Origin: Caldovatus sediminis
Lineage (GTDB): Bacteria; Pseudomonadota; Alphaproteobacteria; Acetobacterales; Acetobacteraceae
Assembly (NCBI RefSeq): GCF_014644455.1
Contig: NZ_BMKS01000001.1
Location: 248,001-312,000 of the forward strand
Direction: 5' to 3'
DNA: 64,000 bases
Positions 1 to 8,134 of this stretch are shown here, piece after piece; position 1 is the stretch's first letter, and each line of letters opens with the position of its first letter. The translations under genes and the position numbers were made by a program. The notes beneath the pieces were generated by a model. The model saw nothing but the letters and a program-made list of their open reading frames with translations, had not been told where the DNA came from and did not search any database.

Positions 1-1080
1 GTTCAGCGCCTGCGCCTTGCCACGCTCGTTGGGGCGATAGCAGGTGGTGACCAGCGTCGTCGCGCCGACGAACAGGAAGTTCCAGCCGACGCCGTTCAGG
101 GTCAACGCAATACGGAAATGCCACTCCGTGAGTCCGGCCAGGCCGGCCGCGACACCGAGCAGCAGGAGGGCGATTCCCCAGGCCATCACCGTCGTCGTGC
201 CGTACCGGCCGATGAGGTTGCCGGTGAAGAAGGACGGCACGAACATCCCCATCACGTGCAGGAAGATGACCCAGTGCGCCTCCGTGTGGGGAAGCCCGCA
301 CGCGACGATGGCCAGGGGCGACGCGCTCATCAGGAAGGACATGGTGCCGAACGCCACCATGCCGGCGATCGCGGCCGCGGCGAAGCGCGGCTGCGACGCG
401 ATCTCCCACAGGGGCCGCGGCGGCGGCGCGCGGCCCGCCCCGGCGTCCCCGCCCCCGCCCGCCGGCGCCGCCGCTTCCTGCGGGTTCGGGAACCGGATGA
501 ACGACAAGATCGTGAAGACGACGACGTGCAGGCCGACCAGGGCGGCGTAGGTCGCCAGGTAGAGCGGCACCCACTGGTCGTGCGTCCACCGGACCAGGCT
601 CGGGCCGACCACCCCCGCGACGACGCCGCCCGCGGTGACCCAGGCGATCGCCTTGGCGCGGTGCGAGGGCGGCACCAGCTCCGCGGCGGCGAACCGGTAC
701 ATCTGCAGGCACGCCACCGCATATCCCAGGATCAGGCCGCCCAGGCACATCGCGATGAAGTTGGCCGAGTAGAGGCCATAGCCGACGATACCGGCGCCCG
801 CCATGCCGAACACCGAGCCGACGCGGAATCCGAAGCCCCTGCCCATGCGCTGCATCAGCAGGGACGCCGGAAAAACCCACAGCATGACCCCCAGGTGCTG
901 CATCGTGACAGGCAGGGTCGCCAGGTCGCGATGGGCGTAGAACGTCACCACCGAGAGCGCCGTGGCCGCGAACATCATCGTGTTGCCGGCCTGGCCGACC
1001 GCCTGGCAGCACGCCAGGAGGAAGAGGTTGCGCCGCATCCGCGGGTCGAGGCGCGCCGTCGTCGGACTTGGCTGTCTCAT
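1..1080 (-). CDS. MFS transporter, C-terminus cut off by the window edge
   Basis: Integral membrane transporter of the major facilitator superfamily; substrate unknown. The frame is open from an ATG whose complement is at 1078-1080 to the window edge (360 codons visible, no stop). The visible protein has repeated hydrophobic segments separated by short basic loops, including the Gly-rich loop after helix 2 (MQRMGRGFGFRVG) typical of MFS proteins, and a Pro/Gly/Ala-rich central cytoplasmic loop encoded around 420-480. It lies 147 nt downstream of a rhodanese gene on the same strand and may be co-transcribed with it under the divergent ArsR-rhodanese regulator. A role in exporting a sulfur compound or metalloid is only inferred from these neighbours. 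Confidence 0.85.
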   Translation of the reverse strand, partial: MRQPSPTTARLDPRMRRNLFLLACCQAVGQAGNTMMFAATALSVVTFYAHRDLATLPVTMQHLGVMLWVFPASLLMQRMGRGFGFRVGSVFGMAGAGIVGYGLYSANFIAMCLGGLILGYAVACLQMYRFAAAELVPPSHRAKAIAWVTAGGVVAGVVGPSLVRWTHDQWVPLYLATYAALVGLHVVVFTILSFIRFPNPQEAAAPAGGGGDAGAGRAPPPRPLWEIASQPRFAAAAIAGMVAFGTMSFLMSASPLAIVACGLPHTEAHWVIFLHVMGMFVPSFFTGNLIGRYGTTTVMAWGIALLLLGVAAGLAGLTEWHFRIALTLNGVGWNFLFVGATTLVTTCYRPNERGKAQALN

Positions 1081-1227
1081 CGAGTCACGTCGTTCCGGCT
1101 GTCGGGTAGCGGTCGGGAGGGCCTCGACCTGCTTCGGGCACGCGATGCCGCGGTGCGGGCAGGCCGGCGGGGAGCGCCGCGAGCCCGGCCGTGAGCGAAG
1201 GGCGCTGCCCCGGCGCGCGCGGGCGGC

Positions 1228-1617
1228 TCAGCGATGCGGCGGCGGCATCTCCACGGGACCGCCCGCCCCCTTCCAGGCCGTGAAGCCGCCGCCGATATGG
1301 GCGACGTTCGGAAGACCCATGTCCTGCACCGTCTTCGCGGCGAGGGCCGAGCGCCAGCCGCTCGCGCAGTAGAACAGGAAGCGCCTGGGCTCGGCGAACA
1401 CCGGCTTCGCATAGGGGCTTTCCGGGTCGACCCAGAATTCGAGCATGCCCCGGGGGCAGTGGAAGGACCCCGGTATCCGGCCCTCGCGCTGGATCTCGCG
1501 CGGATCGCGCAGGTCCACGAACACCACGCCGGCGTCCCCGTGCAGGCGCAGGGCCTGCTCCACGGGCAGGGTCTCGACCTCGGCCTCGGCCAGCAGCGCC
1601 TTGTAGCCCTTCTTCAC
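1228..1617 (-). CDS. Single-domain rhodanese-like sulfurtransferase
   Basis: A 129-residue protein made of one rhodanese domain. Residues 31-38 (VVFVDLRD) form the usual first strand and DxR motif, Cys84 sits in the active-site loop CASGWRS, and GGFTAWKGAGGP near 109-121 is the C-terminal signature. Such proteins carry persulfide sulfur on the loop cysteine. I chose the GTG start at 1615-1617 because a GGGAGG ribosome binding site lies 6 nt upstream (1624-1629 on this strand) and the longer frame upstream is low-complexity Arg/Pro/Gly. It is upstream of the MFS gene on the same strand and divergent from an ArsR-rhodanese fusion, so a persulfide-linked job for this locus is plausible but unproven. 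Confidence 0.85.
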   Translation of the reverse strand: MKKGYKALLAEAEVETLPVEQALRLHGDAGVVFVDLRDPREIQREGRIPGSFHCPRGMLEFWVDPESPYAKPVFAEPRRFLFYCASGWRSALAAKTVQDMGLPNVAHIGGGFTAWKGAGGPVEMPPPHR

Positions 1618-2011
1618 CGGCGGCCTCCCGAGCCACCATGCGCCGGCCGCCGACGGCCGTCCGTCGCCATCGCCTCGCGCCGGCGAGCCCGACCGCCCGG
1701 ATGCGGGCCTGCGGCCCCGCGCGACGGCCCGGCGATGCCGGCCGATCGGATTCGCTGGCGGCGGCGCGGCCGGGCGCCCCCGTGCCGGGGGAGCCGCGCA
1801 ACGTCGCGGCCAAAGCCGGCGCCATCCGCAGCGGCGACGGGGCGCGCGCCCTTCATTGCGAGAGCCATGCGTTCCTTCCGCCTGCGCCGGCTGCGGCGCC
1901 GGGCCCCATGGCGACCCTGCGGCGCTCCGGCCGCCGATTTCACGCGATTCTGCGAATTCCGTTGACGTGGCCAAAGCCGATTGGCCAACATTCAATCGCA
2001 ACGTTGACCGT
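1618..2011. other. Divergent intergenic region between the rhodanese and ArsR-rhodanese genes
   Basis: There are 394 bases with no convincing gene; open frames here are Arg/Pro/Ala-rich shadows. The last 60 bases are clearly less GC-rich than the rest and contain palindromes described separately. Both flanking genes must be transcribed outward from here. Confidence 0.6.
1962..2006 (+). promoter_or_regulatory. Putative promoter/operator of the ArsR-rhodanese gene
   Basis: A less GC-rich stretch just before the ATG at 2012 holds TTGACG (1962-1967), the perfect palindrome TTGGCCAA (1981-1988), AACATT (1987-1992) and a second perfect palindrome CAACGTTG (1999-2006). The second palindrome occupies the place where a Shine-Dalgarno sequence would be, and no AGGAG-like site is seen. 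TTGACG and AACATT are 19 bases apart, too long for a good sigma-70 promoter. ArsR proteins usually bind imperfect inverted repeats over their own promoter, so autoregulation here is inferred. Confidence 0.4.
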
Positions 2012-2698
2012 ATGAGCGAGCGACAGGCCTTGTCAAGCACCGGCGCCTCTCCCAGGCGCCGCCTGCTCGCGCATTTCGCGGCCGTGGCGCGGGCGCTCGG
2101 CCACGAGCATCGGCTCGAACTCCTCCAGATCCTCGGCCAGGGCGAGCGGAGTGTCGAGGTGCTGGCCGAGCGCTGCGGACAGCCCTTCGCCAACACCTCC
2201 CAGCATCTCCAGCAGCTTCGCCGCGCCGGCCTCGTCGCGGTGCGGCGGCAGGGCAAGCACGCGATCTATCGCCTGGCGGACGACGCGGTGCTGGCGCTGC
2301 TCTCCGCCCTGCGCCGGGTCGCGGAACGGAATCTCGCCGAGGTCGGCCAGATCGTCGCCACCTACTTCGCCGATCGTTCGCGCCTCGAGGCGGTGTCGCG
2401 GGACGAGCTGCTCGCCCGGCTCGCCGCAGGCGACGTCGTCCTGCTCGACGTCCGGCCCGAGGACGAATACGCGGCAGGCCACCTGCCGGGCGCGCTGAAC
2501 GTCCCCCTCGATCGCCTGGACGCCGCCATCGCCACCCTGCCGCGCGACCGCGAGGTCGTCGCCTACTGCCGCGGCCCCTACTGCGTGCTGTCGGTCGAGG
2601 CGATCGAGGCGCTTCGGGCACGGGGCTTCAGGGCGCGTCGGCTGGAGGACGGCTTCCTCGAGTGGCGGGCGGCGGGCCTCGCCGTCGAGGTCGCGTAG
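2012..2698 (+). CDS. ArsR-family winged-helix regulator fused to a rhodanese domain
   Basis: A 228-residue fusion. Residues 20-90 are an ArsR/SmtB winged-helix domain (helix-turn-helix SVEVLAERCGQPFANTSQHLQQL, then the wing VRRQGKHAIYRL). Residues 130-228 are a rhodanese domain with DVRPEDEY near 146 and the active-site loop CRGPYC (Cys186, Cys191). Cys55 just before the recognition helix is the only Cys in the DNA-binding part, so the ELCVCDL arsenic site of classical ArsR is absent. The family is known as a fusion, and signal sensing through persulfidation of the rhodanese or Cys55 is a reasonable hypothesis. The ATG at 2012 was chosen because the HTH domain follows directly. It is divergent from a rhodanese-MFS pair that is the likely target. 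Confidence 0.88.
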   Translation: MSERQALSSTGASPRRRLLAHFAAVARALGHEHRLELLQILGQGERSVEVLAERCGQPFANTSQHLQQLRRAGLVAVRRQGKHAIYRLADDAVLALLSALRRVAERNLAEVGQIVATYFADRSRLEAVSRDELLARLAAGDVVLLDVRPEDEYAAGHLPGALNVPLDRLDAAIATLPRDREVVAYCRGPYCVLSVEAIEALRARGFRARRLEDGFLEWRAAGLAVEVA

Positions 2699-3157
2699 AG
2701 CGGATCGCGGACGGCCGGAGACAGCCGGGAGCGCGAATCCGCTCGACAAGCAATGAGCGGGAGCCGTTGCAGCGAGTGCGGTCGAGCGAAAGCGGCTCTC
2801 GCCCCCGGCACCGCCCGCCGCGCGGGCATCGGGCCACGGGCGTTCGGCAAGGCCGCTTGCCGCTCGCTGCCCCGGACGAGGCCGCTCGCGCGGCGACCGC
2901 ATGCCGCGGGCACGACGACCAGGCAGGCGCCGATCCCTGCCGCCGCCAGGGACGCGGGCGCCGCATGGGCGACGACCCCCCGTGCCCGAGGGCGAGGAAC
3001 GGACAGACCGGCCCGAGCGAGACGGGGAGCGTCGCCGCCGGCGCCGACCGGCGGACCGGACCGTTCGACCGCGAAGGACGCAGGGACGACAACGGCGGCG
3101 CTGGTCGCCAGCTTCGCGATCAGCGCCGCGATGTCGAGGGCGGTCGCACGGCTGGGG
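2699..3157. other. 459-base stretch without a supported gene
   Basis: It lies between the plus-strand ArsR-rhodanese gene and the end of the minus-strand LLM gene. Open frames are present on both strands but are Arg/Gly/Pro-rich and match no family I know. One minus-strand frame contains two short hydrophobic runs (around 3100 and 2930) that might be a relic, but there is no ribosome binding site or family motif. Confidence 0.5.
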
Positions 3158-4354
3158 TCACGGCTCCGCCTTCCCGGTGTGGAGCCGCAGGCGCATGTGC
3201 TCCGGCACCTCCTGCCCGGCGTCCTCGAAGGCCTTGCGCAGCGCGGCGATGGAGGGGCCGAAGATGCCCTGGCGGTTGGCGCTGCACCATTCGCGCGAGG
3301 CGAGGGTCGTCGCCGTCGAGCCCTGGAAGCGCGGCATCACCCAGCGCGCGAACAGCTCGTAGCTGCGCAGCGTGTCCTCGCGGTTCGCCCATTCGTGGGC
3401 GCGGAACAGGATGCCGCCGCAGCCGCCCTCGGTGAAGCCGATCAGCCGCTCGATCCCCCTGGCGATCGTGTCGGGCGAGCCGACCAGGGTCGTGCCGGCG
3501 GCGAGGCCCTCGGCCAGCGGGTTCTCGCTCCGCATCGGCGGGCGGCCGAGGGTCTCGGAGAAGTAGGAGAGCGTCTCGATGCGCTCGCCGTGGCGCACCT
3601 CGCGCATCGCGCGCTCGTCCTCCTCGGCGCAGTGCATGTTGACGACGAGCATCCAGTTGGCGCGGTCGAAGGTGGTGCCGTGCCTCGCCGCCTCCGCCTC
3701 GCCGAGGCGCCAGTGCTCGGCGAGCTTCTGCGGCCCGCCGGGCAGGCCGGCGCCGAGCGAGAGCAGCCCGACGCCGTACTTGCCCGCGGTCAGCACGCCG
3801 GAGGGCGTGGTCGCGCTCGCCACCGCGATCGGGAAGCGCGGGTGGGTGTAGGGGGCGAGGTGCAGCCGCGCCTCGCGCAGCTCGAACCAGTCGGTCCTGA
3901 GCGTGACCGGCTCCTCGCAGGCGAGCAGGCGCAGGATGGCGCCGAGGGATTCGTCCATCATGCGGCGCTGCTTCTCCGCCTCGATCCCCAGCATGTAGGC
4001 GTCCGAGACCAGCGCCCCGGGCCCGCAGCCGAGCATCACCCGCCCGCGCGTCATGTGGTCGAGCTGGACGAAGCGCTGCGCGACCAGGAAGGGGTGGTGG
4101 TAGGGCAGCGAGGTGACGCCGGAGCCGAGCCTGATGTGCTTCGTCCGCTCGGCCGCGGCGGCGATGAAGATCTCGGGGCTGGCGATGATCTCCCAGCCGG
4201 CGGAGTGGTGCTCGCCGATCCAGGCCTCGTCGTAGCCGAGCCAGTCGAGCCACTCGATCAGCTCGAGATCGCGCGCGATGGCCAGCGTCGGGTTGTCGCC
4301 GACGCGGTGGAAGGGGGCGAGGAAGATGCCGAAGCGCAAGCCGCGATGGGCCAT
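3158..4354 (-). CDS. LLM-class flavin-dependent oxidoreductase (luciferase-like)
   Basis: A 398-residue bacterial-luciferase-like TIM-barrel enzyme that uses reduced flavin to oxygenate an organic substrate. Characteristic segments are the N-terminal strand LRFGIFLAPFHRVGDNP, the EAWIGEHHSAGWE motif after strand 2, the segment IRLGSGVTSLPYHHP, the GRVMLGCGPGAL loop and a C-terminal VGSPDTIARGIERL motif common to the family. The ATG at 4352-4354 begins the conserved first strand; the upstream extension to 4444 is non-conserved. It is the last of seven minus-strand genes; 150 nt separate it from the SDR gene. Substrate unknown; neighbours suggest catabolism of a cyclic or aromatic compound. Confidence 0.9.
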   Translation of the reverse strand: MAHRGLRFGIFLAPFHRVGDNPTLAIARDLELIEWLDWLGYDEAWIGEHHSAGWEIIASPEIFIAAAAERTKHIRLGSGVTSLPYHHPFLVAQRFVQLDHMTRGRVMLGCGPGALVSDAYMLGIEAEKQRRMMDESLGAILRLLACEEPVTLRTDWFELREARLHLAPYTHPRFPIAVASATTPSGVLTAGKYGVGLLSLGAGLPGGPQKLAEHWRLGEAEAARHGTTFDRANWMLVVNMHCAEEDERAMREVRHGERIETLSYFSETLGRPPMRSENPLAEGLAAGTTLVGSPDTIARGIERLIGFTEGGCGGILFRAHEWANREDTLRSYELFARWVMPRFQGSTATTLASREWCSANRQGIFGPSIAALRKAFEDAGQEVPEHMRLRLHTGKAEP

Positions 4355-4385
4355 CGGGGCGGATCCTTTCCGGTCGGCGCGGCAC

Positions 4386-4402
4386 CCGTCGGCCGCCGAC
4401 GG
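4386..4402 (-). repeat. 7-bp inverted repeat in the SDR-LLM gap
   Basis: CCGTCGG and CCGACGG flank a CCG loop in the 150-nt spacer between the SDR stop and the LLM start. It has no T-tract, so it may be a weak attenuator, an mRNA-processing hairpin, or chance in GC-rich DNA. Confidence 0.3.
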
Positions 4403-4504
4403 AGAACCAGCGCGCCAGCATGCCACCGCCGGCGCCCGGATCAACCGGCGGCCGCTGTCCGCACGCCGCGGCCGGAGGGGGACCCGGTCCGATCGGCGGC
4501 GCGG

Positions 4505-5269
4505 TCAGGGCATGAAGCTGCCGCCGCCCACGTCGAGCGTCGCGCCGTTCAGGTAGGACGCGCCGTCGGAGGCGAGGAAGGCCACCGCCTCCGCCACGTC
4601 GCGCGGCGTGCCGAGGCGGCCGACCGGGATGGCGCGCAGCATGCGGTCGTTCACGCCGGCCGCCGCGCCCTCCGCCATCGGCGTGGCGATGCGGCCGGGA
4701 GCGACGCAGTTGACCGTGATGCCGTCGGGGCCGAGCTCGCCCGCCAGGCTGCGCGCGAGGCCCATCAGCCCGCTCTTCGCCGCGGCGTAGTGCGCGCCGG
4801 CGATCGTCGCCCTGGTGCGCGCGGCCTGGCTGGTGATCATCACGATCCGCCCCCAGCCCCGCGCGCGCAGCGGCGGGATGCACGCCCGGCTGACGAGGAA
4901 GGCGCCGGTCAGGTTCACCTCCAGCACGCGCCGCCACTCCTCGGCCGGCATCGCCGCGACCGGGCGCGGCAGCCCGTCCGGCGCCTTGGGCGAGATGCCG
5001 GCGTTGTTGACGACGACGCCGAGCCGCTCCCACCAGTCGCCGAGCGCGCGCGGCAGCGCGGCGACCTGCGCGTCGTTCGACACGTCCATCGTCACGGCGC
5101 GCGCCGGGTGGCCGGCGGCGGCGAGCCGCGCGGCGGTCTCCGCGACCTGCGGCAGCACGTCGGCGAGCACGACCGGGTGCCCGGCCTCGGCCAGCCGCCA
5201 GGCGATGCCCTCGCCGATGCCGCGGGCGCCGCCGGTGACCAGCGCGACCCGGTCCGCGGCGGCGCTCAT
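4505..5269 (-). CDS. SDR-family NAD(P)-dependent oxidoreductase
   Basis: A 254-residue classical short-chain dehydrogenase/reductase. It shows the cofactor motif TGGARGIG (residues 12-19), the NNAG motif (88-91), catalytic Ser147, Tyr161 and Lys165 (YAAAK) and the C-terminal LNGATLDVGGG seen in FabG-like proteins. It would interconvert a secondary alcohol and ketone. Its ATG overlaps the stop of the zinc alcohol dehydrogenase gene by 4 nt (ATGA), which indicates translational coupling. Second-last gene of the seven-gene minus-strand run. Substrate unknown; assignment as a FabG-like catabolic ketoreductase rather than fatty-acid synthesis rests on context. Confidence 0.92.
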   Translation of the reverse strand: MSAAADRVALVTGGARGIGEGIAWRLAEAGHPVVLADVLPQVAETAARLAAAGHPARAVTMDVSNDAQVAALPRALGDWWERLGVVVNNAGISPKAPDGLPRPVAAMPAEEWRRVLEVNLTGAFLVSRACIPPLRARGWGRIVMITSQAARTRATIAGAHYAAAKSGLMGLARSLAGELGPDGITVNCVAPGRIATPMAEGAAAGVNDRMLRAIPVGRLGTPRDVAEAVAFLASDGASYLNGATLDVGGGSFMP

Positions 5270-6303
5270 GGCGCGAGCATCACCTTGCTCGCGGCGCGCT
5301 GGCGCGCCAGCTCGAAGCCCTCGAGGCCGCGCTCGAGCGGCAGGCGGTGCGTGATCATCGGGCGGAACCCCTCCGGATCGCGGGCGAGCAGCGCCAGCAC
5401 GCGGTCCCAGGTGGATCGGGCGGCGCCGTGGGTGGCGCGAAGCTGGTGCCGCGCGCGGACGAAATCGGTGAGCGGCAGGCTCACGGGGCCCGGATGGATG
5501 CCGGCGACGACGAGCGCGCCGCCCTTGCGCAGCACGGAGAGCCCCTCGACGACGCTGGGCGGGTGGCCGGTCGCCTCCAGCACCGCGTCCACCGCCCGGC
5601 CGCCCGTGGCGGCGAGGACCTGCTCGCGCAGCGGCCCCTCGGCGACGTCGATCAGCTCGGCGAAGCCGAGGCGGCGCAGCACCTCGAAGCGCGGCGCGTC
5701 GGCGCGGCCGGCGACCAGCACGCGGCCGGCGCCGGCGGCGCGCGCCATCAGCGCGATCGCCTGGCCGATCGTCCCGGGGCCGAGCACCAGCACCGTGTCG
5801 CCGAGCCCGACCTCGCCGACCAGCACGGCCTCGCAGCCGACGCCGAGCGGCTCGGCCAGCGCGCCGAGCTCGGTGTCCACGCCCTCCGGCAGGGCGATGC
5901 AGGAGGCGGCGGGGACGCGGACATGGCGCGCGAAGCCGCCGTCGCGCGTCAGGCCGATGGTCTCGCGCCGCTCGCAATTGCGGACATCGCCGCGGCGGCA
6001 GGAAGGGCAGGCGCCGCCGCAGGAGACGAAGGGCATCACCGCGACGCGCGCGCCTTCGCTCCACGGTGCGGCGCCGGGGCCGACCGCCTCGATCCGGCCG
6101 GCGAATTCGTGGCCCATGGTCAGCGGCAGGTGCGGGACCATAAAGCCGTAGCCGTCGGTCCACTCGTAGGCGTGCACGTCGCTGCCGCAGATGCCGGCGT
6201 GCTCGACGCGCACCACCACCTCGCCGGGGCCCGGTGCGGGCGGATCGGGCGCGTCGCGCAGCTCCAGCCCGAAGCCCGCGGCGGTCTTGCGCAGCGCGCG
6301 CAC
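5266..6303 (-). CDS. Zinc-dependent medium-chain alcohol dehydrogenase
   Basis: A 345-residue GroES-like/zinc-binding MDR enzyme. Catalytic zinc ligands are Cys39 (GICGSD) and His65-Glu66 (GHE). The structural-zinc lobe has Cys95, Cys99, Cys102 and Cys110. The Rossmann motif GPGTIGQ lies near 175 and a polyol/threonine-dehydrogenase-like C-terminus follows. It would oxidise an alcohol or polyol using NAD(P). The start is GTG at 6301-6303, only 4 nt after the stop of the upstream ThDP enzyme gene, and the downstream SDR overlaps by 4 nt; these three genes are clearly one operon. Confidence 0.92.
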   Translation of the reverse strand: MRALRKTAAGFGLELRDAPDPPAPGPGEVVVRVEHAGICGSDVHAYEWTDGYGFMVPHLPLTMGHEFAGRIEAVGPGAAPWSEGARVAVMPFVSCGGACPSCRRGDVRNCERRETIGLTRDGGFARHVRVPAASCIALPEGVDTELGALAEPLGVGCEAVLVGEVGLGDTVLVLGPGTIGQAIALMARAAGAGRVLVAGRADAPRFEVLRRLGFAELIDVAEGPLREQVLAATGGRAVDAVLEATGHPPSVVEGLSVLRKGGALVVAGIHPGPVSLPLTDFVRARHQLRATHGAARSTWDRVLALLARDPEGFRPMITHRLPLERGLEGFELARQRAASKVMLAP

Positions 6304-6307
6304 GGGG

Positions 6308-8029
6308 TCAGTGCTCCTCGCCGAAATGGCCGGCGAAGACGGTGATCGGCGGCCGCGCCCCGGGGTCGGTGATCACGTCGAGCAGCGCCGGCGCGCCGGA
6401 GGCGAAGGCGGCGTCGAGCGCGGGGCCGACCTCCTCGGCGCGCTCGACGCGCGTGCCGGCGACGCCGCAGGCGCGCGCGATGGCGGCGTGGTCCACGGGA
6501 GCGAAGTCCACCGCGTCGGTGTGCTCGCCGAAGCGCGCGTCCTCGGCGTCCTTCTGGTAGGCGAGGACGCCGTTGTTCAGCACGATCACGGTGACCGGGA
6601 GCCGGAGCCGCCGGAGCGTCTCCAGCTCCGCCCAGGAATGGCCGAAGCCGCCGTCGCCGGCGAGGCAGACGACGCGCCGGTCCGGCGCCGCGACCTGCGC
6701 CCCGATCGCCATCGGCAGCCCCCAGCCGAGCCCGGCGATGCCGCGCGGCGTCAGGTAGCGCGCGCCGGCCTTGCGCGCCGTGAGGCCCTGGGCGATCCAG
6801 ATCGAGGAATAGCTCGCATCGGCCACGGCGATGGCAGTCGGGTCGAGCCGCCTGTCCAGCTCCGCCACGACGCGCTCCGGCCGCACCGGGCCGCCCGCGC
6901 GCGCGAGCAGGCCGGCGGTGCGGCGGCGCCAGTCGGCGATCGCGGATCCGATCTCGGCGGCGACGCCGGCGCGGGCGGCGGCGCGGGCCGCGAGGTCGTG
7001 CCGCGCCATCGCCTCGCGCAGCGCGGCGAGGGTCAGCTTCGCGTCGCCGACGAGGCGCAGCGCCGTCTCGTAGTTGCGGCCGATCTCCTGCGGATCGGGG
7101 TCTATGTGGATGAAGCGCGCCTCGCGCGGGAACAGCTTCCAGCTGTCGGTGCCGTTCTGGTTGGTGCGCGTGCCGACCAGCAGGATCACGTCGGCGCGGT
7201 CCACGATCGGGCGCATCGCGTGGGTGCGCGCGCCCGCGCCCATGACGTAGCCGATGACGCCGAGGGTGAGCGGGTGCGTCTCGTCCGCCGCGCCCTTGCC
7301 CATCACCGTGGTCGCCACCGGCAGGTGCGCGGCCTCCTGCAGCGCCGCCAGCTCGCCCGCGGCGTCGGAGAGATGCACGCCGCCGCCCGCGACCACCAGC
7401 GGGTGCCGCGCCTCCGCCAGCATCCGCGCCGCGCGCTCGACCAGCGTCGGATCGGGCAGCGAGCGGTCGAGCGGGTAGGTGCCGAGCACGGCGCGCCGCC
7501 GGCCCGGCGGCCCCGCGTTCTCGCTCAGCAGGTCGGCCGGCGCGAGCAGCACCGCCGGCCCGGGGCGGCCCGAGGCGGCGGCGGCGAAGGCCATGTCCAC
7601 GTAGTCCTCGATCCGGTCGGCGCGGTCCACGCGGCGCACCCACTTCGCCACCGCGTCGAACATCCGGATGTGGTCGAGCTCCTGGAAGGCGTTGCGGTCG
7701 GTCTGGTCGCGGTTGACCTCCTGCACCAGGGCGACGATCGGCACGCTCGCCTTCAGCGCCTCGGCGAGCGGCGGCACGAGCAGCGTCGCCGCCGGGCCGT
7801 TCTGCGCCGTCACCACGCCGACGCGGCCGGAGACGCGCGCGTAGCCGTCGGCCATGGCGCCGCCCATGTTCTCCTGCCGGTAGGCGGCCTGGCGGATGCC
7901 GACATGCGGCGCGGCGAGCCAGAAGGCGCTCGGCAGGCTCTGCCCGAAGCCGACCGTCACGCCGTGGCGCGCGAAGGCCTCGGCGAGACGGAGCGCGACG
8001 GTGGCGTTGCGGGGCTGCGTGTCGGGCAT
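6308..8029 (-). CDS. Thiamine-diphosphate enzyme of the acetolactate synthase/benzoylformate decarboxylase type
   Basis: A 573-residue ThDP-dependent enzyme with the N-terminal pyrimidine-binding domain (catalytic Glu53 in RQENMGGAMADGYAR), a central Rossmann-like domain and a C-terminal ThDP/Mg-binding domain (GDGGFG followed about 25 residues later by NN, residues about 443-472). Family members decarboxylate 2-oxo acids or join them to aldehydes. It lacks a regulatory small-subunit gene nearby, so biosynthetic acetolactate synthase is unlikely; a decarboxylase or carboligase in the local catabolic pathway is more probable. The ATG at 8027-8029 follows a GGAGG site. Third-last in the operon, 4 nt before the ADH start. 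Confidence 0.9.
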   Translation of the reverse strand: MPDTQPRNATVALRLAEAFARHGVTVGFGQSLPSAFWLAAPHVGIRQAAYRQENMGGAMADGYARVSGRVGVVTAQNGPAATLLVPPLAEALKASVPIVALVQEVNRDQTDRNAFQELDHIRMFDAVAKWVRRVDRADRIEDYVDMAFAAAASGRPGPAVLLAPADLLSENAGPPGRRRAVLGTYPLDRSLPDPTLVERAARMLAEARHPLVVAGGGVHLSDAAGELAALQEAAHLPVATTVMGKGAADETHPLTLGVIGYVMGAGARTHAMRPIVDRADVILLVGTRTNQNGTDSWKLFPREARFIHIDPDPQEIGRNYETALRLVGDAKLTLAALREAMARHDLAARAAARAGVAAEIGSAIADWRRRTAGLLARAGGPVRPERVVAELDRRLDPTAIAVADASYSSIWIAQGLTARKAGARYLTPRGIAGLGWGLPMAIGAQVAAPDRRVVCLAGDGGFGHSWAELETLRRLRLPVTVIVLNNGVLAYQKDAEDARFGEHTDAVDFAPVDHAAIARACGVAGTRVERAEEVGPALDAAFASGAPALLDVITDPGARPPITVFAGHFGEEH

Positions 8030-8134
8030 GGGCGTCCTCCCTGCGGCGCCCCGCGCGATCCCGGCGGCGCCGCTGCGTCCGGGAGGGCAGTCCGACGCGG
8101 TCCGCCTGTCAAGCGGGCGGACCGCGCCGCCCGG

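Noticed and set aside
2753-6151. A 1132-codon plus-strand open frame
   Set aside because: It is antisense to the LLM, SDR and ADH genes, which have full catalytic motifs, and has a biased, repeat-like composition.
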